DNA from: Pseudomonas tumuqii
Lineage (GTDB): Bacteria; Pseudomonadota; Gammaproteobacteria; Pseudomonadales; Pseudomonadaceae
Assembly (NCBI RefSeq): GCF_013184545.1
Contig: NZ_JAAOJA010000001.1
Coordinates: forward strand, 310,001 to 374,000
Reading direction: 5' to 3'
DNA length: 64,000 nucleotides
Made by a program: the position numbers and the translations under genes. Shown one piece after another: positions 49,700-58,700 of the stretch. Numbering within the stretch: the first letter of the stretch is position 1; each line of letters starts with the position of its first letter. The notes below the pieces were generated by a model. It made no database searches, was not told the DNA's origin, and worked only from the letters and a program-made list of their open reading frames with translations.

Positions 49700-49799
49700 G
49701 GGTGTCTCCCGGTAAGTTTCGTGGAGACAGATAATCGCAGCTGGATAAAGATCAGAAAAATAGGCTAAAAAGACTTTCACTATTAAGCAGGGCTTACTA

Positions 49800-50690
49800 A
49801 TGGAGCAGCTCAAGCGCATGGCGATCTTCGCCACCGTGGTCGATCGCGGCTCCATGGTCGCGGCTGCCGAGGTGCTCGGCATGACCGCCTCGGCGGTCAG
49901 CCAGCAGATACGCAAGCTGGAGGACAGCACCCAGGTCAGCCTGCTGCACCGCACCACGCGCAAGCTGACCCTGACCGAGGCCGGTGCCACTTTCTACCAG
50001 AGCTGTGCTCAGGTATTGGCGCTGGCCCAGCAGGCCGAGCAGCGCCTGGCCGAACTGCGCGATGCGCCGGTGGGTGAGTTGCGCATCGCCGCGCCGGTGG
50101 GGTTTTCCGGGCGGCCGATCAGCGCGGCGCTGGCGCCGCTGTTGCAGGCGCACAGTGGCCTGAGCCTGACCCTGTTGTTCCATGACGAGCAGATCGATTT
50201 GATCGAGCAGCGCATCGACCTGGCCATTCGTGTCGGCACCCTGCAGGACTCCAGCCTGGTGGCGCGGCATATCGGCGATTCGCGCATGCTGCTGTGCGCA
50301 GCGCCGAGCTACCTGGCGCGCAAACCGTCGATAAGCCGCCCGGAGGATCTGGTCGGCCAGGATTGGCTGGCGCTGAACCGCGACCTGCAGAACAGCATGC
50401 TGACCCTGCAAGGGCCCGGCGACGAGGTGCAGAAACTGCGCATCGAGAGCCGGGTGAGTTGCAACAACATCCTCGCCGTGCGCCATTTCACCTTGGCCGG
50501 CATGGGTATCTCGTTGCAGCCGGAGCAGGAAATTCGCGGGGAGCTGGCCGCCGGTAGCCTGCGCGTGCTGCTGCCGGACTGGCAGTTGCCGCCGTTCGGC
50601 ATCTATCTGGTCACCCCGCGCCGCGAGGCCCAGCCGGCCAAGGTGCGCTATGCCATCGAGGCGCTGCGTCAGCATTTATTGGTCGCCTGA
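49800..50690 (+). CDS. LysR-family transcriptional regulator
   Basis: A 296-residue LysR regulator: winged helix at the N-terminus (ATVVDRGSMVAAAEVLGMTASAVSQQIRKLE) and a periplasmic-binding-like effector domain. It most resembles the DNA-binding part of CrgA-type regulators that control a neighbouring oxidoreductase. It is divergent from the NAD(P)-dependent gene, so it likely regulates it and itself from the 100-nt region between them, which has no obvious palindrome beyond short T-N11-A patterns. Confidence 0.9.
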   Translation: MEQLKRMAIFATVVDRGSMVAAAEVLGMTASAVSQQIRKLEDSTQVSLLHRTTRKLTLTEAGATFYQSCAQVLALAQQAEQRLAELRDAPVGELRIAAPVGFSGRPISAALAPLLQAHSGLSLTLLFHDEQIDLIEQRIDLAIRVGTLQDSSLVARHIGDSRMLLCAAPSYLARKPSISRPEDLVGQDWLALNRDLQNSMLTLQGPGDEVQKLRIESRVSCNNILAVRHFTLAGMGISLQPEQEIRGELAAGSLRVLLPDWQLPPFGIYLVTPRREAQPAKVRYAIEALRQHLLVA

Positions 50691-50789
50691 TGGACACATG
50701 GCGATCCGTGGGCTGGGCGCTGCCCGAGGATTGCCGTATAACGGGCGGTATACGCGAATAGGGCAACACAGGACCCACGATTAAAGCTA

Positions 50790-51677
50790 ATGAAGACGCC
50801 AAAACGTATTGAACCCCTGGTCGAGGCTGGTCTGGTCGACGAGGTGATGCGCCCGCTGATGAGTGGCAAGGAAGCCGAAGTGTACGTGGTGCGCTGCGGT
50901 GATGAGCTGCGCTGCGCCAAGGTCTACAAGGAGGCCAACAAGCGCAGTTTCCGTCAGGCAGCGGTCTACCAGGAAGGCCGCAAGGTGCGCAGCAGCCGCG
51001 ATACGCGGGCCATGACCAAGGGCACCAAGTACGGCCGCAAGGGCCAGGAAGACTCCTGGCAGAACGCCGAAGTGGCCGCCTTGTTCCATCTGGCCGGCGC
51101 CGGGGTGCGGGTGCCCAAGCCCTACGACTTCCTCGAGGGCGTGTTGCTGATGGAGCTGGTCCTAGACGATGAGGGCAATGTTGCGCCGCGCCTCAACGAT
51201 GTCGACCTGCACCCGGAAGATGCCCGCGAATTCCATGCCTTCATGATCGGTGAAGTGGTCAAGATGCTCTGCGCCGGCCTGGTGCATGGCGACTTGTCCG
51301 AGTTCAACGTGCTGCTGGGCCCTGAAGGCCCGGTGATCATCGACCTGCCGCAAGCGGTCGATGCCGCTGCCAACAGCCATGCTTTCAGCATGCTCGAACG
51401 CGATGTCGGCAATATGGCCGCCTATTTCGGCCAGTTCGCCCCGGAACTCAAGTTCAGCAAGTACGCCAAGGAAATGTGGGCGCTGTACGAGGCCGGCGAG
51501 CTGACCCCGGACAGTCAGCTGACCGGCGAGTTCGACGATCCTGAAGAGGCCGCCGATATCGATGCGGTGATGCGCGAGATCAAGGCCACCCTGGCCGAAG
51601 AAGCGCGTCGCCAGGCCCTGCTGAATGCCGAAGACGCGCCCCTCGGCGAAGAACCGCCGCCGCCCTGGGCGCAATAG
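50790..51677 (+). CDS. RIO-type serine/threonine protein kinase
   Basis: An atypical kinase of the RIO1 fold, 295 residues. Key residues are visible: SGKEAEVYVVRCGDEL (ATP-binding loop), the Lys of CAKVYK, the catalytic HGDLSEFNVLLG and the metal Asp in VIIDLPQAVD. The segment VRSSRDTRAMTKGTKYGRKG between them is RIO1-like. A role in ribosome assembly is known for eukaryotic RIO kinases; bacterial members are poorly understood. It is a single gene, followed by a repeat doublet and the convergent protease gene. Confidence 0.92.
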   Translation: MKTPKRIEPLVEAGLVDEVMRPLMSGKEAEVYVVRCGDELRCAKVYKEANKRSFRQAAVYQEGRKVRSSRDTRAMTKGTKYGRKGQEDSWQNAEVAALFHLAGAGVRVPKPYDFLEGVLLMELVLDDEGNVAPRLNDVDLHPEDAREFHAFMIGEVVKMLCAGLVHGDLSEFNVLLGPEGPVIIDLPQAVDAAANSHAFSMLERDVGNMAAYFGQFAPELKFSKYAKEMWALYEAGELTPDSQLTGEFDDPEEAADIDAVMREIKATLAEEARRQALLNAEDAPLGEEPPPPWAQ

Positions 51678-51706
51678 TCGAGGGGTGCGGCGGCTAGCCG
51701 TTGCAA

Positions 51707-51766
51707 CCCGGATCCGATCCGGGGAAAGCAATCAAGGACACCACCTCTCGCGGATTTGCTCCGGGT
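51707..51766. repeat. Paired CCCGGAT palindromes (REP-like family B doublet)
   Basis: cccggatccgatccggg (51707-51723) and gcggatttgctccggg (51751-51766, imperfect) lie between the convergent ends of the RIO kinase and YpfJ-like genes. They could act as a shared transcription end. Confidence 0.6.
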
Positions 51767-51771
51767 TGGGT

Positions 51772-52647
51772 CTACAGCCGCGCCACCTGGAAGGTATCGC
51801 AACGGCCGACTTGACCCTGTTCGAAGCCGAGCTTGAACCAGCGCATGCGCTGCGCCGAGGTGCCGTGGGTGAAGGAGTCCGGCACCACCTGGCCGCGCGT
51901 CTGTTTCTGCAGACGGTCGTCGCCGATGGCATTGGCGGCGTTCAGCGCCTCTTCCATGTCGCCCGGTTCCAGCCAGTCGAGGCGGCGCTGGGCGTGATGG
52001 GCCCAGATCCCGGCCAGGCAATCGGCCTGCAATTCCTGACGCACCAGCAGGCCGTTATCGCCCTCCATGCGTTCGCCGCGCTGGCGTGCGGCCTGCACCT
52101 TGGCCGAGACGCCGAGCAGGGTCTGCACGTGATGGCCCACCTCATGGGCAATCACATAGGCCTGGGCGAAGTCGCCGGCGGCGGCAAAGCGTTGTTCCAG
52201 TTCGCGGAAGAACGCCAGGTCCAGGTAGACCCGCTGATCGCCGGGGCAGTAGAAGGGGCCGACCGCCGAGTCGGCGAAGCCACAGGCCGAGTCGACGCCG
52301 TCGCGGAACAGCACCAGGGTCGGGTCGCGGTATTGACGGTCGGCGCTCTGGAAGATCTCGCGCCAGGTGTCCTCGGTGTCGCCGAGGATGGCGCGGACGA
52401 ACTCCGCCTGTTCATCGTTGGCCGCCGGTGGCGCACTCTGCCGCGGGTCGAGCGAACTGGTCTGGGTGGCCTGGCCGGCCAGCTGGCCGAGAATCTGCAG
52501 CGGATCCTGGCCCATCAGCAAACCGATGATCACCACGGCGGCGACCCCGCCGAGGCTCAGGCCCTTGGCCCCGCCAAAGCGCCTCCCTCCACCGCTACCG
52601 CGCGCATCCACCACGTTGTCGCTGCGTCTTGCCCGTTTCCAGCGCAT
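51772..52647 (-). CDS. YpfJ-like neutral zinc metallopeptidase
   Basis: A membrane-anchored putative protease. From ATG 52647 (aggga upstream) the product is 291 residues. It has a basic Gly/Arg-rich start, one hydrophobic span at about 30-45 (SLGGVAAVVIIGLLMG), and an extracytoplasmic domain with the zinc motif AHEVGHH followed by the third-ligand region RQELQADCLAGIWAHHA. Cys in CGFADSAVGPFYCPGD could form a disulfide. Substrate unknown. It is convergent with the RIO kinase gene. Confidence 0.9.
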   Translation of the reverse strand: MRWKRARRSDNVVDARGSGGGRRFGGAKGLSLGGVAAVVIIGLLMGQDPLQILGQLAGQATQTSSLDPRQSAPPAANDEQAEFVRAILGDTEDTWREIFQSADRQYRDPTLVLFRDGVDSACGFADSAVGPFYCPGDQRVYLDLAFFRELEQRFAAAGDFAQAYVIAHEVGHHVQTLLGVSAKVQAARQRGERMEGDNGLLVRQELQADCLAGIWAHHAQRRLDWLEPGDMEEALNAANAIGDDRLQKQTRGQVVPDSFTHGTSAQRMRWFKLGFEQGQVGRCDTFQVARL

Positions 52648-52716
52648 GCCCGGCTCCCTTCGCCATTTACTGGCCTTCAGTGTCGTCGCACTGTCCTGCC
52701 GCCGCCAGCCCGGCTA

Positions 52717-53589
52717 TCAGGTCAGTTCCCGCGGGTCCACCCGTAACTCGGCGCGTGCCAGCAGTTGCACGCTGCCGCCCACGCTGACCCGGTCGTCGCT
52801 GCCGAGGCAGACATCCAGCCTGCTGGGACGGCCGAGGAAGCGTCCCTGGTTGAGGCTGAAGGGCGCGGCGCGGCGATGCAGGCCGTGTTCCACCAGGAAG
52901 GCTGCCACCGGGCCGGCGGCGCTGCCGGTGGCGATGTCTTCGATGACGCCGAAAGGATCCCAGGTGCGTCCTTCGTGGTTATCCACGTCCAGCAGGAATA
53001 CGAAGGCGGCGCCATGGGTCGCCAGCTCGGCGTCCAGCGTGCGCTGCTGCCTGGCCTGGGCCAGGCCTTGGGCGGTGACCGGCAGGATCAGGTAGGGCAG
53101 GCCGGTGCTGACCACGCTGGCCGGGTAGCGGCGATCCAGCTGTGCGCCGCTCAAGCCAAAGGCCTCGGCGATCACCTGGGCTTGCACAGGGGCGAGCTGC
53201 GCCGCGAATTCGGCCACTCCCTGGTCCATCTGCGCGTAGAAGCCCCGCTCCTGGCGGCGGGTAAGCAGGTGCACGCTCTTGGCGGCCAGCTGCAGGGTCC
53301 ATTCGGCGTCCGTGGCCGGGTCCTGCAGGTGGTGCAGCAAGGCGGCCGCGCCGAGGATCGGATGGCCGGCGAAGGGCAGTTCCTCCTCCAGGGTGAAGAT
53401 TCGCGCGCCCTGGACCTGCGGGTCGCTGCCGGGCAGCAGGAAGATCGACTCGAACTGGCGCAACTCGCGGGTCAGCGCCTGCATGGCGGCCGGCGTCAGC
53501 TGGCGCGCATCGGGAAATACCGCTACGCCGTTACCGGCCAGCGGCCGCTCGGCGAATACATCGAGTTGCCAGTAAACCAACGGTGACAT
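52717..53589 (-). CDS. PhzF-family isomerase
   Basis: Fold of diaminopimelate epimerase; members isomerise or epimerise small molecules, not necessarily phenazine precursors. From ATG 53589 (aaggag upstream) the product is 290 residues. Family motifs include VFAERPLAGNGVAVF, the catalytic-type E47 in RQFESIFLLP, ELPFAGHPILGAA near residue 73, and a second-half GVIEDIATGSAAGPVAAFLV. No phenazine genes are near. It starts 15 nt after the end of the DUF411 gene and may be co-transcribed with it. Confidence 0.9.
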   Translation of the reverse strand: MSPLVYWQLDVFAERPLAGNGVAVFPDARQLTPAAMQALTRELRQFESIFLLPGSDPQVQGARIFTLEEELPFAGHPILGAAALLHHLQDPATDAEWTLQLAAKSVHLLTRRQERGFYAQMDQGVAEFAAQLAPVQAQVIAEAFGLSGAQLDRRYPASVVSTGLPYLILPVTAQGLAQARQQRTLDAELATHGAAFVFLLDVDNHEGRTWDPFGVIEDIATGSAAGPVAAFLVEHGLHRRAAPFSLNQGRFLGRPSRLDVCLGSDDRVSVGGSVQLLARAELRVDPRELT

Positions 53590-53604
53590 GGGTGCTCCTT
53601 ACGA

Positions 53605-54039
53605 TCAGTTGCCCGGGTAGTCGCCGAGTACCCGCTCCTTGCCCTGCTGATCGAGGCCGATGACCTGGTAGGCCTGCTGGCGATCGCCCATCTCCATGCC
53701 CGGCGAGCCGGCCGGCATGCCCGGTACGGCGGCGCCGAGCAGGTCCGGCTGCTGGCGCAGCTTGAGGATGTCGGCCGCGGGCACGTGGCCCTCGACGAAC
53801 TTGCCGTCGATCACCGCGGTATGGCAGGAGGCCAGGCGCGGCGGCACGCCGAGGCGCTGCTTGACCGCGCTCATGTCGCTTTCGACATGGTCGTTGACGC
53901 TGAAACCGTTGTCCTGCAGATGGCTGATCCAGGCCTTGCAGCAGCCGCAATTGGCGTCGCGGTGCACGTCGATGCTGATCGGTTCGGCGGCCTGGGCGAG
54001 GCCGGCGAACAGACCGGCGATAAGGATTAACGGACGCAT
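53605..54039 (-). CDS. DUF411 family metal-binding periplasmic protein
   Basis: Predicted copper or other metal-binding protein. From ATG 54039 (tggag upstream) the product is 144 residues. It has a signal peptide (MRPLILIAGLFAGLAQA) and the DUF411 motif DANCGCCKAWISHL, a cysteine cluster suited to metal binding, followed by SCHTAVIDGKFVEGHVPAADI. Members often lie by copper-tolerance genes, but none is seen here. It is probably co-transcribed with the PhzF-like gene. Confidence 0.88.
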   Translation of the reverse strand: MRPLILIAGLFAGLAQAAEPISIDVHRDANCGCCKAWISHLQDNGFSVNDHVESDMSAVKQRLGVPPRLASCHTAVIDGKFVEGHVPAADILKLRQQPDLLGAAVPGMPAGSPGMEMGDRQQAYQVIGLDQQGKERVLGDYPGN

Positions 54040-54171
54040 GCTGGCACTCCACTGTGGATCGTTGGCCGAGCATAGCGCTGTCCCGGCAGGGAGCCAAATC
54101 AGTGGCTGTATCCGGATACGTGGCAGGCAGCCTATGCTGCGTGGACGATTATCGGGACAAGGGAGCTGGCG

Positions 54172-54558
54172 ATGTTGTTTGCACGGGTGATTCTAGTCAT
54201 TCAGCTGGTGGCGCTGGCCGGTTTGGGCCTGGCCTACTTCGTTCGGCCCCACGAGATGGCCAACCTCAGTGGCATGCTGCTGATGGCGCCTGCCGCGGCG
54301 ACCGATGTGCGCGCCTATTACGGCGGCCTGCAGATCGGCCTGGCGGCATTCCTGGCCTTGGCCCTCAGCCGCCTCGAGCTGACCCGCGCCGCCCTGATCC
54401 TGCTGGTGCTGCTGTACAGCTCGCTGGCGCTGGCGCGCATCGGTGGCCTGTGGCTGGACGGCGGCGCCCAGCAGACCTTCAACCTGCTGGCCTTGCTGAT
54501 CGAGGTGGTTTCCGCCGGGTTGGCCTTCTGGGCCCTGCGCGGGTTGAATCGGCAGTAG
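54172..54558 (+). CDS. DUF4345 family small membrane protein
   Basis: Unknown function. From ATG 54172 (aaggga upstream) the product is 128 residues with four hydrophobic spans (about 4-21, 43-62, 70-88, 100-122). DUF4345 features are HEMANLSGMLLMAPAAATDVRAYYGGLQIGLAAFL and TFNLLALLIEVVSAGLAFWAL. It is single, between the divergent DUF411 gene and pcaQ. Confidence 0.85.
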   Translation: MLFARVILVIQLVALAGLGLAYFVRPHEMANLSGMLLMAPAAATDVRAYYGGLQIGLAAFLALALSRLELTRAALILLVLLYSSLALARIGGLWLDGGAQQTFNLLALLIEVVSAGLAFWALRGLNRQ

Positions 54559-54771
54559 TTTTGCTGCGCCGGGCTGCCGGGGGTTGAGTACTGATCCGGG
54601 GCCGCCGGCGATACAAGGCAGCTGCCTGTTGAGGTGGAGCCTGGTTGGTTGGCGTACCGACCTGCATGCGGCCGCTGAGGCAGGTCGTGTTAAGTTTCGC
54701 CGTACCCATTGACCTGTCGTATCGGCACATCCAAGCGCCCGGTACGGCATCAGGAGCGTCAGGCTGATCCG

Positions 54772-55704
54772 ATGAATGTCGACACCCGCATCAAGTTCCG
54801 CCACCTGGTCTGCTTTCTCGAGATCGCCCGCCAGCGCAGTTTTGCCAAGGCCGCCGATGCGCTGGCGGTGAGTCAGCCGGCGATTTCCAAGACGCTCAAG
54901 GAACTGGAAGAGATTCTCGCGGCCTCGCTGTTCGAGCGCGGCAAGGGCCCGGTCAGCCTGACCGCGGCCGGGGTGGCCTTCATGCGTTACGCCGGGCCCT
55001 GTGTGCAGGCGCTGCGCGATGGGGTCAACAGCCTGCGCGCGGGCGAGCATGACGCCGGGCAGGTCCGGGTGGGGGTGCTGTCGACGGTCGAAAGCCTGCT
55101 GATTCCCGAGGTGGTGCGGCGCCTGCATCAGCGCCACGGGGCCCTGGTGGTGAGCATTGCCACGGGACCGAGTGCCTATCTGCTGGCGCAATTGCGGGTC
55201 GGCGACCTCGACCTGGTGGTCGGGCGCATGACCGACAGTCCGGATATCCAGGGGCTGACCTTCGAGCACCTGTACAGCGAGTCGATGACCCTGGTGGTGC
55301 GCCCCGGGCATCCGCTGTCAAGCGCCGGTGCCGCGGCACTGGGACGCCTGGGCGATTACCCGCTGGTGTTGCCGCTGGCCGGCACCACCATTCGCAAGCA
55401 TGCCGACAGCCTGTTCGTGCAATGCGGCGTCAGCCCCGCGCGGCAGCGCTTGGAAACCCTGTCGCTGGCCCTGAGCCGGCGCTATGTGCTGTCCAGCGAG
55501 GCGGTCTGGGTCGCGCCGCAGGACGCCGTGCGTCTGGATGTACGGCATGGCGAACTGGCCGAGCTGGCCTTGGGTATCGAGGAACCGGGCGGCTCCGTGG
55601 GCATCTGCAGCAATAGCGCCTTGCCCCTGCCGCTGCCGGCGCTGGACTTCTGCGAGGTGTTGCGCGAGGTGGCGGGGGAGTACCGCGCGGGGCTTTTCAC
55701 ATAA
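54772..55704 (+). CDS. pcaQ: PcaQ, LysR-family activator of the protocatechuate branch
   Basis: LysR regulator that activates pca genes in response to beta-carboxymuconate. From ATG 54772 the product is 310 residues ([31 protein letters not shown]), with a standard winged helix and effector domain. Its position directly upstream of pcaHG, on the same strand, is the usual Pseudomonas pcaQ placement, and a PcaQ-type palindrome overlaps its own stop. That overlap is unusual (see findings). A weaker agga site 17 nt upstream is typical for LysR genes. Confidence 0.9.
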   Translation: MNVDTRIKFRHLVCFLEIARQRSFAKAADALAVSQPAISKTLKELEEILAASLFERGKGPVSLTAAGVAFMRYAGPCVQALRDGVNSLRAGEHDAGQVRVGVLSTVESLLIPEVVRRLHQRHGALVVSIATGPSAYLLAQLRVGDLDLVVGRMTDSPDIQGLTFEHLYSESMTLVVRPGHPLSSAGAAALGRLGDYPLVLPLAGTTIRKHADSLFVQCGVSPARQRLETLSLALSRRYVLSSEAVWVAPQDAVRLDVRHGELAELALGIEEPGGSVGICSNSALPLPLPALDFCEVLREVAGEYRAGLFT

Positions 55705-55718
55705 CCAAATGGTTATGT
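55699..55718. promoter_or_regulatory. PcaQ-type operator overlapping the pcaQ stop codon
   Basis: The sequence acataacca-aa-tggttatgt is a 20-bp inverted repeat with 9-bp arms and a 2-bp spacer. It contains ATAACC-N4-GGTTAT, the PcaQ motif reported for Agrobacterium and Sinorhizobium. The TAA stop of pcaQ is at 55702-55704, inside the left arm. The site lies 106 nt before pcaH, in range for activation of pcaHG. Confidence 0.8.
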
Positions 55719-55823
55719 AGTGCGGCGGTCTTTTCAATTTTCGCGCGCTGTCGTTTGTTCGAGACTGCGGTCACTGCCTGTTCGACAGGCCGACGCCATT
55801 CTCTCAACAAGCAGGAGCGCGCC

Positions 55824-56543
55824 ATGCCCGCCGAGGACAACTGCCGTTTCGTCATCCGTGATCGCAACTGGCACCCGAAAGCCTTCACTCCCGACTACAA
55901 GACCTCGATTGCCCGTTCGCCGCGCCAGGCGCTGGTGAGCATCCCGCAGTCGATCTCGGAAACCAGCGGGCCGGATTTTTCCCACCTGCAGATGGGCCGG
56001 CACGACAATGACCTGCTGCTCAACTTCAACAACGGCGGGTTGCCGGTGGGCGAGCGCATCCTGGTCAGCGGCCGGGTCATGGACCAGCACGGCAAGCCGA
56101 TCCCGCATACCCTGGTGGAGATGTGGCAGGCCAATGCCGGTGGCCGCTATCGGCACAAGAATGACCGCTACCTGGCGCCGCTCGACCCCAATTTCGGCGG
56201 TGTCGGCCGCGCGCTGACCGACAGCGAAGGCCGCTACAGCTTCCGCACCGTCAAGCCCGGCCCCTATCCATGGCGCAACGGCCCGAACGACTGGCGTCCG
56301 GCGCATATCCACTTTTCCATCAGCGGCCCGTCGATCGCCACCCGGCTGATCACCCAGCTGTATTTCGAAGGCGACCCGCTGATCCCGCTGTGCCCGATTG
56401 TCAAGTCGATCGCCAACCCGGATGCGGTACAGAGCCTGATCGCCAAGCTCGACATGAGCGCGGCCAATCCCATGGATTGCCTGGCCTACCGCTTCGACAT
56501 CGTCCTGCGCGGTCAGCGCAAAACCCACTTCGAAAATTGCTGA
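55824..56543 (+). CDS. pcaH: Protocatechuate 3,4-dioxygenase beta subunit
   Basis: With PcaG it opens protocatechuate to beta-carboxy-cis,cis-muconate. From ATG 55824 (caggag upstream) the product is 239 residues, normal for the subunit. Fe(III) ligands are Y109, Y148, H161 and H163 (numbered from Met; these are 108, 147, 160 and 162 in the P. putida enzyme), seen in [12 protein letters not shown] and [19 protein letters not shown]. All four are present. pcaG follows after 12 nt. Confidence 0.97.
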   Translation: MPAEDNCRFVIRDRNWHPKAFTPDYKTSIARSPRQALVSIPQSISETSGPDFSHLQMGRHDNDLLLNFNNGGLPVGERILVSGRVMDQHGKPIPHTLVEMWQANAGGRYRHKNDRYLAPLDPNFGGVGRALTDSEGRYSFRTVKPGPYPWRNGPNDWRPAHIHFSISGPSIATRLITQLYFEGDPLIPLCPIVKSIANPDAVQSLIAKLDMSAANPMDCLAYRFDIVLRGQRKTHFENC

Positions 56544-56555
56544 GGAGGCACGCGC

Positions 56556-57164
56556 ATGCCTATCGAACTGCTGGCGGAAACCCCTTCGCAGACTGCCGGC
56601 CCCTACGTGCACATCGGCCTGGCCCTGGCGGCTGCCGGTAATCCGAGCCGCGACCAGGAAATCTGGAACCAGATGGCCAAGGCCGATGCGCCGGGCGAGC
56701 ACATCACCCTGATCGGCCAGGTCTACGACGGCAATGGCCACCTGGTGCGCGACTCCTTCCTCGAGTTGTGGCAGGCCGATCACCTGGGCCATTACCAGCC
56801 GGACTTCGACCTGGAAAAGCCCTTCAACGGCTTCGCCCGCACCGCCACCACCTTCGATGCCGGCAGCGAGTGGACGGTGCAGACGATCAAACCGGGTGTG
56901 GTGCTCAATGCCGCCGGGGTCGCCATGGCGCCGCACGTCAACATCAGCCTGTTTGCCCGGGGGATCAATATCCACCTGCAGACCCGTCTGTATTTCGACG
57001 ACGAGGCTGAGGCCAACGCCCAGGATCCGGTGCTCAACCTGATCGAGCAGCCGCAGCGCCGCGAAACCCTGATCGCCAAACGTTGCGAGCTGGACGGTAA
57101 AACCGCCTATCGTTTCGATATCCGCATTCAGGGCGAAGGCGAGACGGTGTTCTTCGATTTCTAG
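56556..57164 (+). CDS. pcaG: Protocatechuate 3,4-dioxygenase alpha subunit
   Basis: The 202-residue partner of PcaH, which completes the active site but does not bind the iron. It begins MPIELLAETPSQTAGPYVHIGLAL, typical of PcaG, and has the shared intradiol fold (SFLELWQADHLGHYQPDFD, GVAMAPHVNISLFARG). A strong gaggagg site precedes ATG 56556, 12 nt after pcaH. Confidence 0.96.
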   Translation: MPIELLAETPSQTAGPYVHIGLALAAAGNPSRDQEIWNQMAKADAPGEHITLIGQVYDGNGHLVRDSFLELWQADHLGHYQPDFDLEKPFNGFARTATTFDAGSEWTVQTIKPGVVLNAAGVAMAPHVNISLFARGINIHLQTRLYFDDEAEANAQDPVLNLIEQPQRRETLIAKRCELDGKTAYRFDIRIQGEGETVFFDF

Positions 57165-57215
57165 CAGACTGATGAAAACGTAGGCGAGGCAGGCATCTGT
57201 GAGGATAAAGCGCTC

Positions 57216-58568
57216 TTGAGCAACCAACTGTTCGACCGTTACTTCATCAGCGCCGCCATGGGGGCGGTGTTTTCCGACACCGGGCGGGTCCAGGGCATGC
57301 TCGATTTCGAGGCGGCCCTGGCCCGCGCCGAAGCCCGTGTCGGCCTGATTCCGCACGGCGCGGTGGCCCCGATCGAGGCGGCCTGCCGTGCCGAGCGCTA
57401 TGACTTTGCCGAACTGGCCGAGGCCATTGCCCTGGCCGGCAATTCGGCGATTCCGCTGGTCAAGGCGCTGGGCCGGCAGATCGCGGCGGCTGACCCGCAG
57501 GCCGAACGCTATGTCCATCTCGGCGCCACCAGCCAGGATGCGATGGACACTGGCCTGGTGCTGCAACTGCGCCAGGCCTGCGCGCTGCTCGACGCCGATC
57601 TGGCGCAGTTGGCCGAGGCTCTGGCGCTGCAGGCCGAGCGTCATGTCGACAGCGTGCTGCCCGGGCGCACCTGGCTGCAACACGCCACCCCGGTGACCCT
57701 GGGCATGAAGCTGGCCGGCAGCCTGGGCGCCATCACCCGCCACCGCCAGCGTCTGGCCGAACTCAAGCCGCGTCTGCTGGTGCTGCAGTTCGGCGGCGCG
57801 GCCGGCACCCTGGCGGCGTTGGGCGAGCAGGCCTGGCCGGTCTCCGAGGCGCTGGCCGAGGAGCTGCAGCTGGCCCTGCCGGACCAGCCCTGGCACACCC
57901 AGCGCGATCGCCTGGTGGAGTTCGCCGCGTTGCTCGGCCTGATCGCCGGCAGCCTGGGCAAGCTGGGGCGCGATCTGAGCCTGCTGATGCAAACCGATGT
58001 GGCGGAAGTCTTCGAACCGTCGGCGGCGGGCAAGGGCGGCTCCTCGACCATGCCGCACAAGCGCAACCCGATCGGTGCGGCGGTGCTGATTGCCGCCGCC
58101 ACCCGCGCCCCGGGGCTGGTCGCGACCCTGTTCGCCGCCATGCCCCAGGAGCACGAGCGCAGCCTGGGCCTGTGGCATGCCGAATGGCAGACCCTGCCCG
58201 AGCTGTGCGGCCTGGTTTCCGGGGCGCTGCAGCAGGCGCTGCTCGCCGTGCCCGGCCTGGAGGTGGACAGCGCGCGGATGCGCAGCAACCTCGAGTTGAC
58301 CCGCGGCCTGCTGCTGGCCGAGGCGGTGAGCATCGCCCTGGCCCAGCGCATCGGCCGCGATAAGGCCCATCACCTGATCGAACAGTGCTGCCGCCAGGCC
58401 ATCGCCGAGCAGCGCCATCTGCGCGAGGTGCTGGGCGAGCATGCCGAGGTCGGCGCCCAGCTGAGCGCCGCCGAACTGGATCGCCTGCTCGACCCCGCCC
58501 ATTACCTGGGTCAGGCGCAACGCTGGGTGGCACGCGCCCTGGCCGAGCATCGAGCCCTGAATAGTTAA
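57216..58568 (+). CDS. pcaB: 3-Carboxy-cis,cis-muconate cycloisomerase
   Basis: Closes beta-carboxymuconate to gamma-carboxymuconolactone. From TTG 57216 (gagga upstream) the product is 450 residues, fumarase/aspartase superfamily. Signature stretches are HLGATSQDAMDTGLVLQLRQ, LPGRTWLQHATPVTLG and the GSSTMPHKRNP loop typical of the family with its catalytic Ser. It follows pcaG after 51 nt. pcaD, which usually comes next, is absent. Confidence 0.95.
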   Translation: MSNQLFDRYFISAAMGAVFSDTGRVQGMLDFEAALARAEARVGLIPHGAVAPIEAACRAERYDFAELAEAIALAGNSAIPLVKALGRQIAAADPQAERYVHLGATSQDAMDTGLVLQLRQACALLDADLAQLAEALALQAERHVDSVLPGRTWLQHATPVTLGMKLAGSLGAITRHRQRLAELKPRLLVLQFGGAAGTLAALGEQAWPVSEALAEELQLALPDQPWHTQRDRLVEFAALLGLIAGSLGKLGRDLSLLMQTDVAEVFEPSAAGKGGSSTMPHKRNPIGAAVLIAAATRAPGLVATLFAAMPQEHERSLGLWHAEWQTLPELCGLVSGALQQALLAVPGLEVDSARMRSNLELTRGLLLAEAVSIALAQRIGRDKAHHLIEQCCRQAIAEQRHLREVLGEHAEVGAQLSAAELDRLLDPAHYLGQAQRWVARALAEHRALNS

Positions 58569-58619
58569 AGGCCACAGTTATTTCACTAGGAGTGGATAGT
58601 TGTCAGCCGTGATTACCCT

Positions 58620-58679
58620 GGTGCGCACAGCGCACCCTACCCGGGCCGCGATTCGCCCGTAGGGTGCGCCGCGCGCACC
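58620..58679. repeat. Inverted doublet of the GTGCGC repeat (REPIN-like family A)
   Basis: ggtgcgcacagcgcaccctac (58620-58640) and, in reverse, gtagggtgcgccgcgcgcacc (58659-58679) flank an 18-nt spacer. The whole forms a REPIN-like doublet. It fills most of the 132-nt gap between pcaB and pcaC, where pcaD would be. Confidence 0.8.
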
Positions 58680-58700
58680 ACCTCTTACCCGGAGCTGGAA

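Noticed and set aside
52717..53589. Phenazine biosynthesis gene phzF
   Set aside because: No other phz genes are present and PhzF-fold proteins are widespread with other functions, so only the family is claimed.
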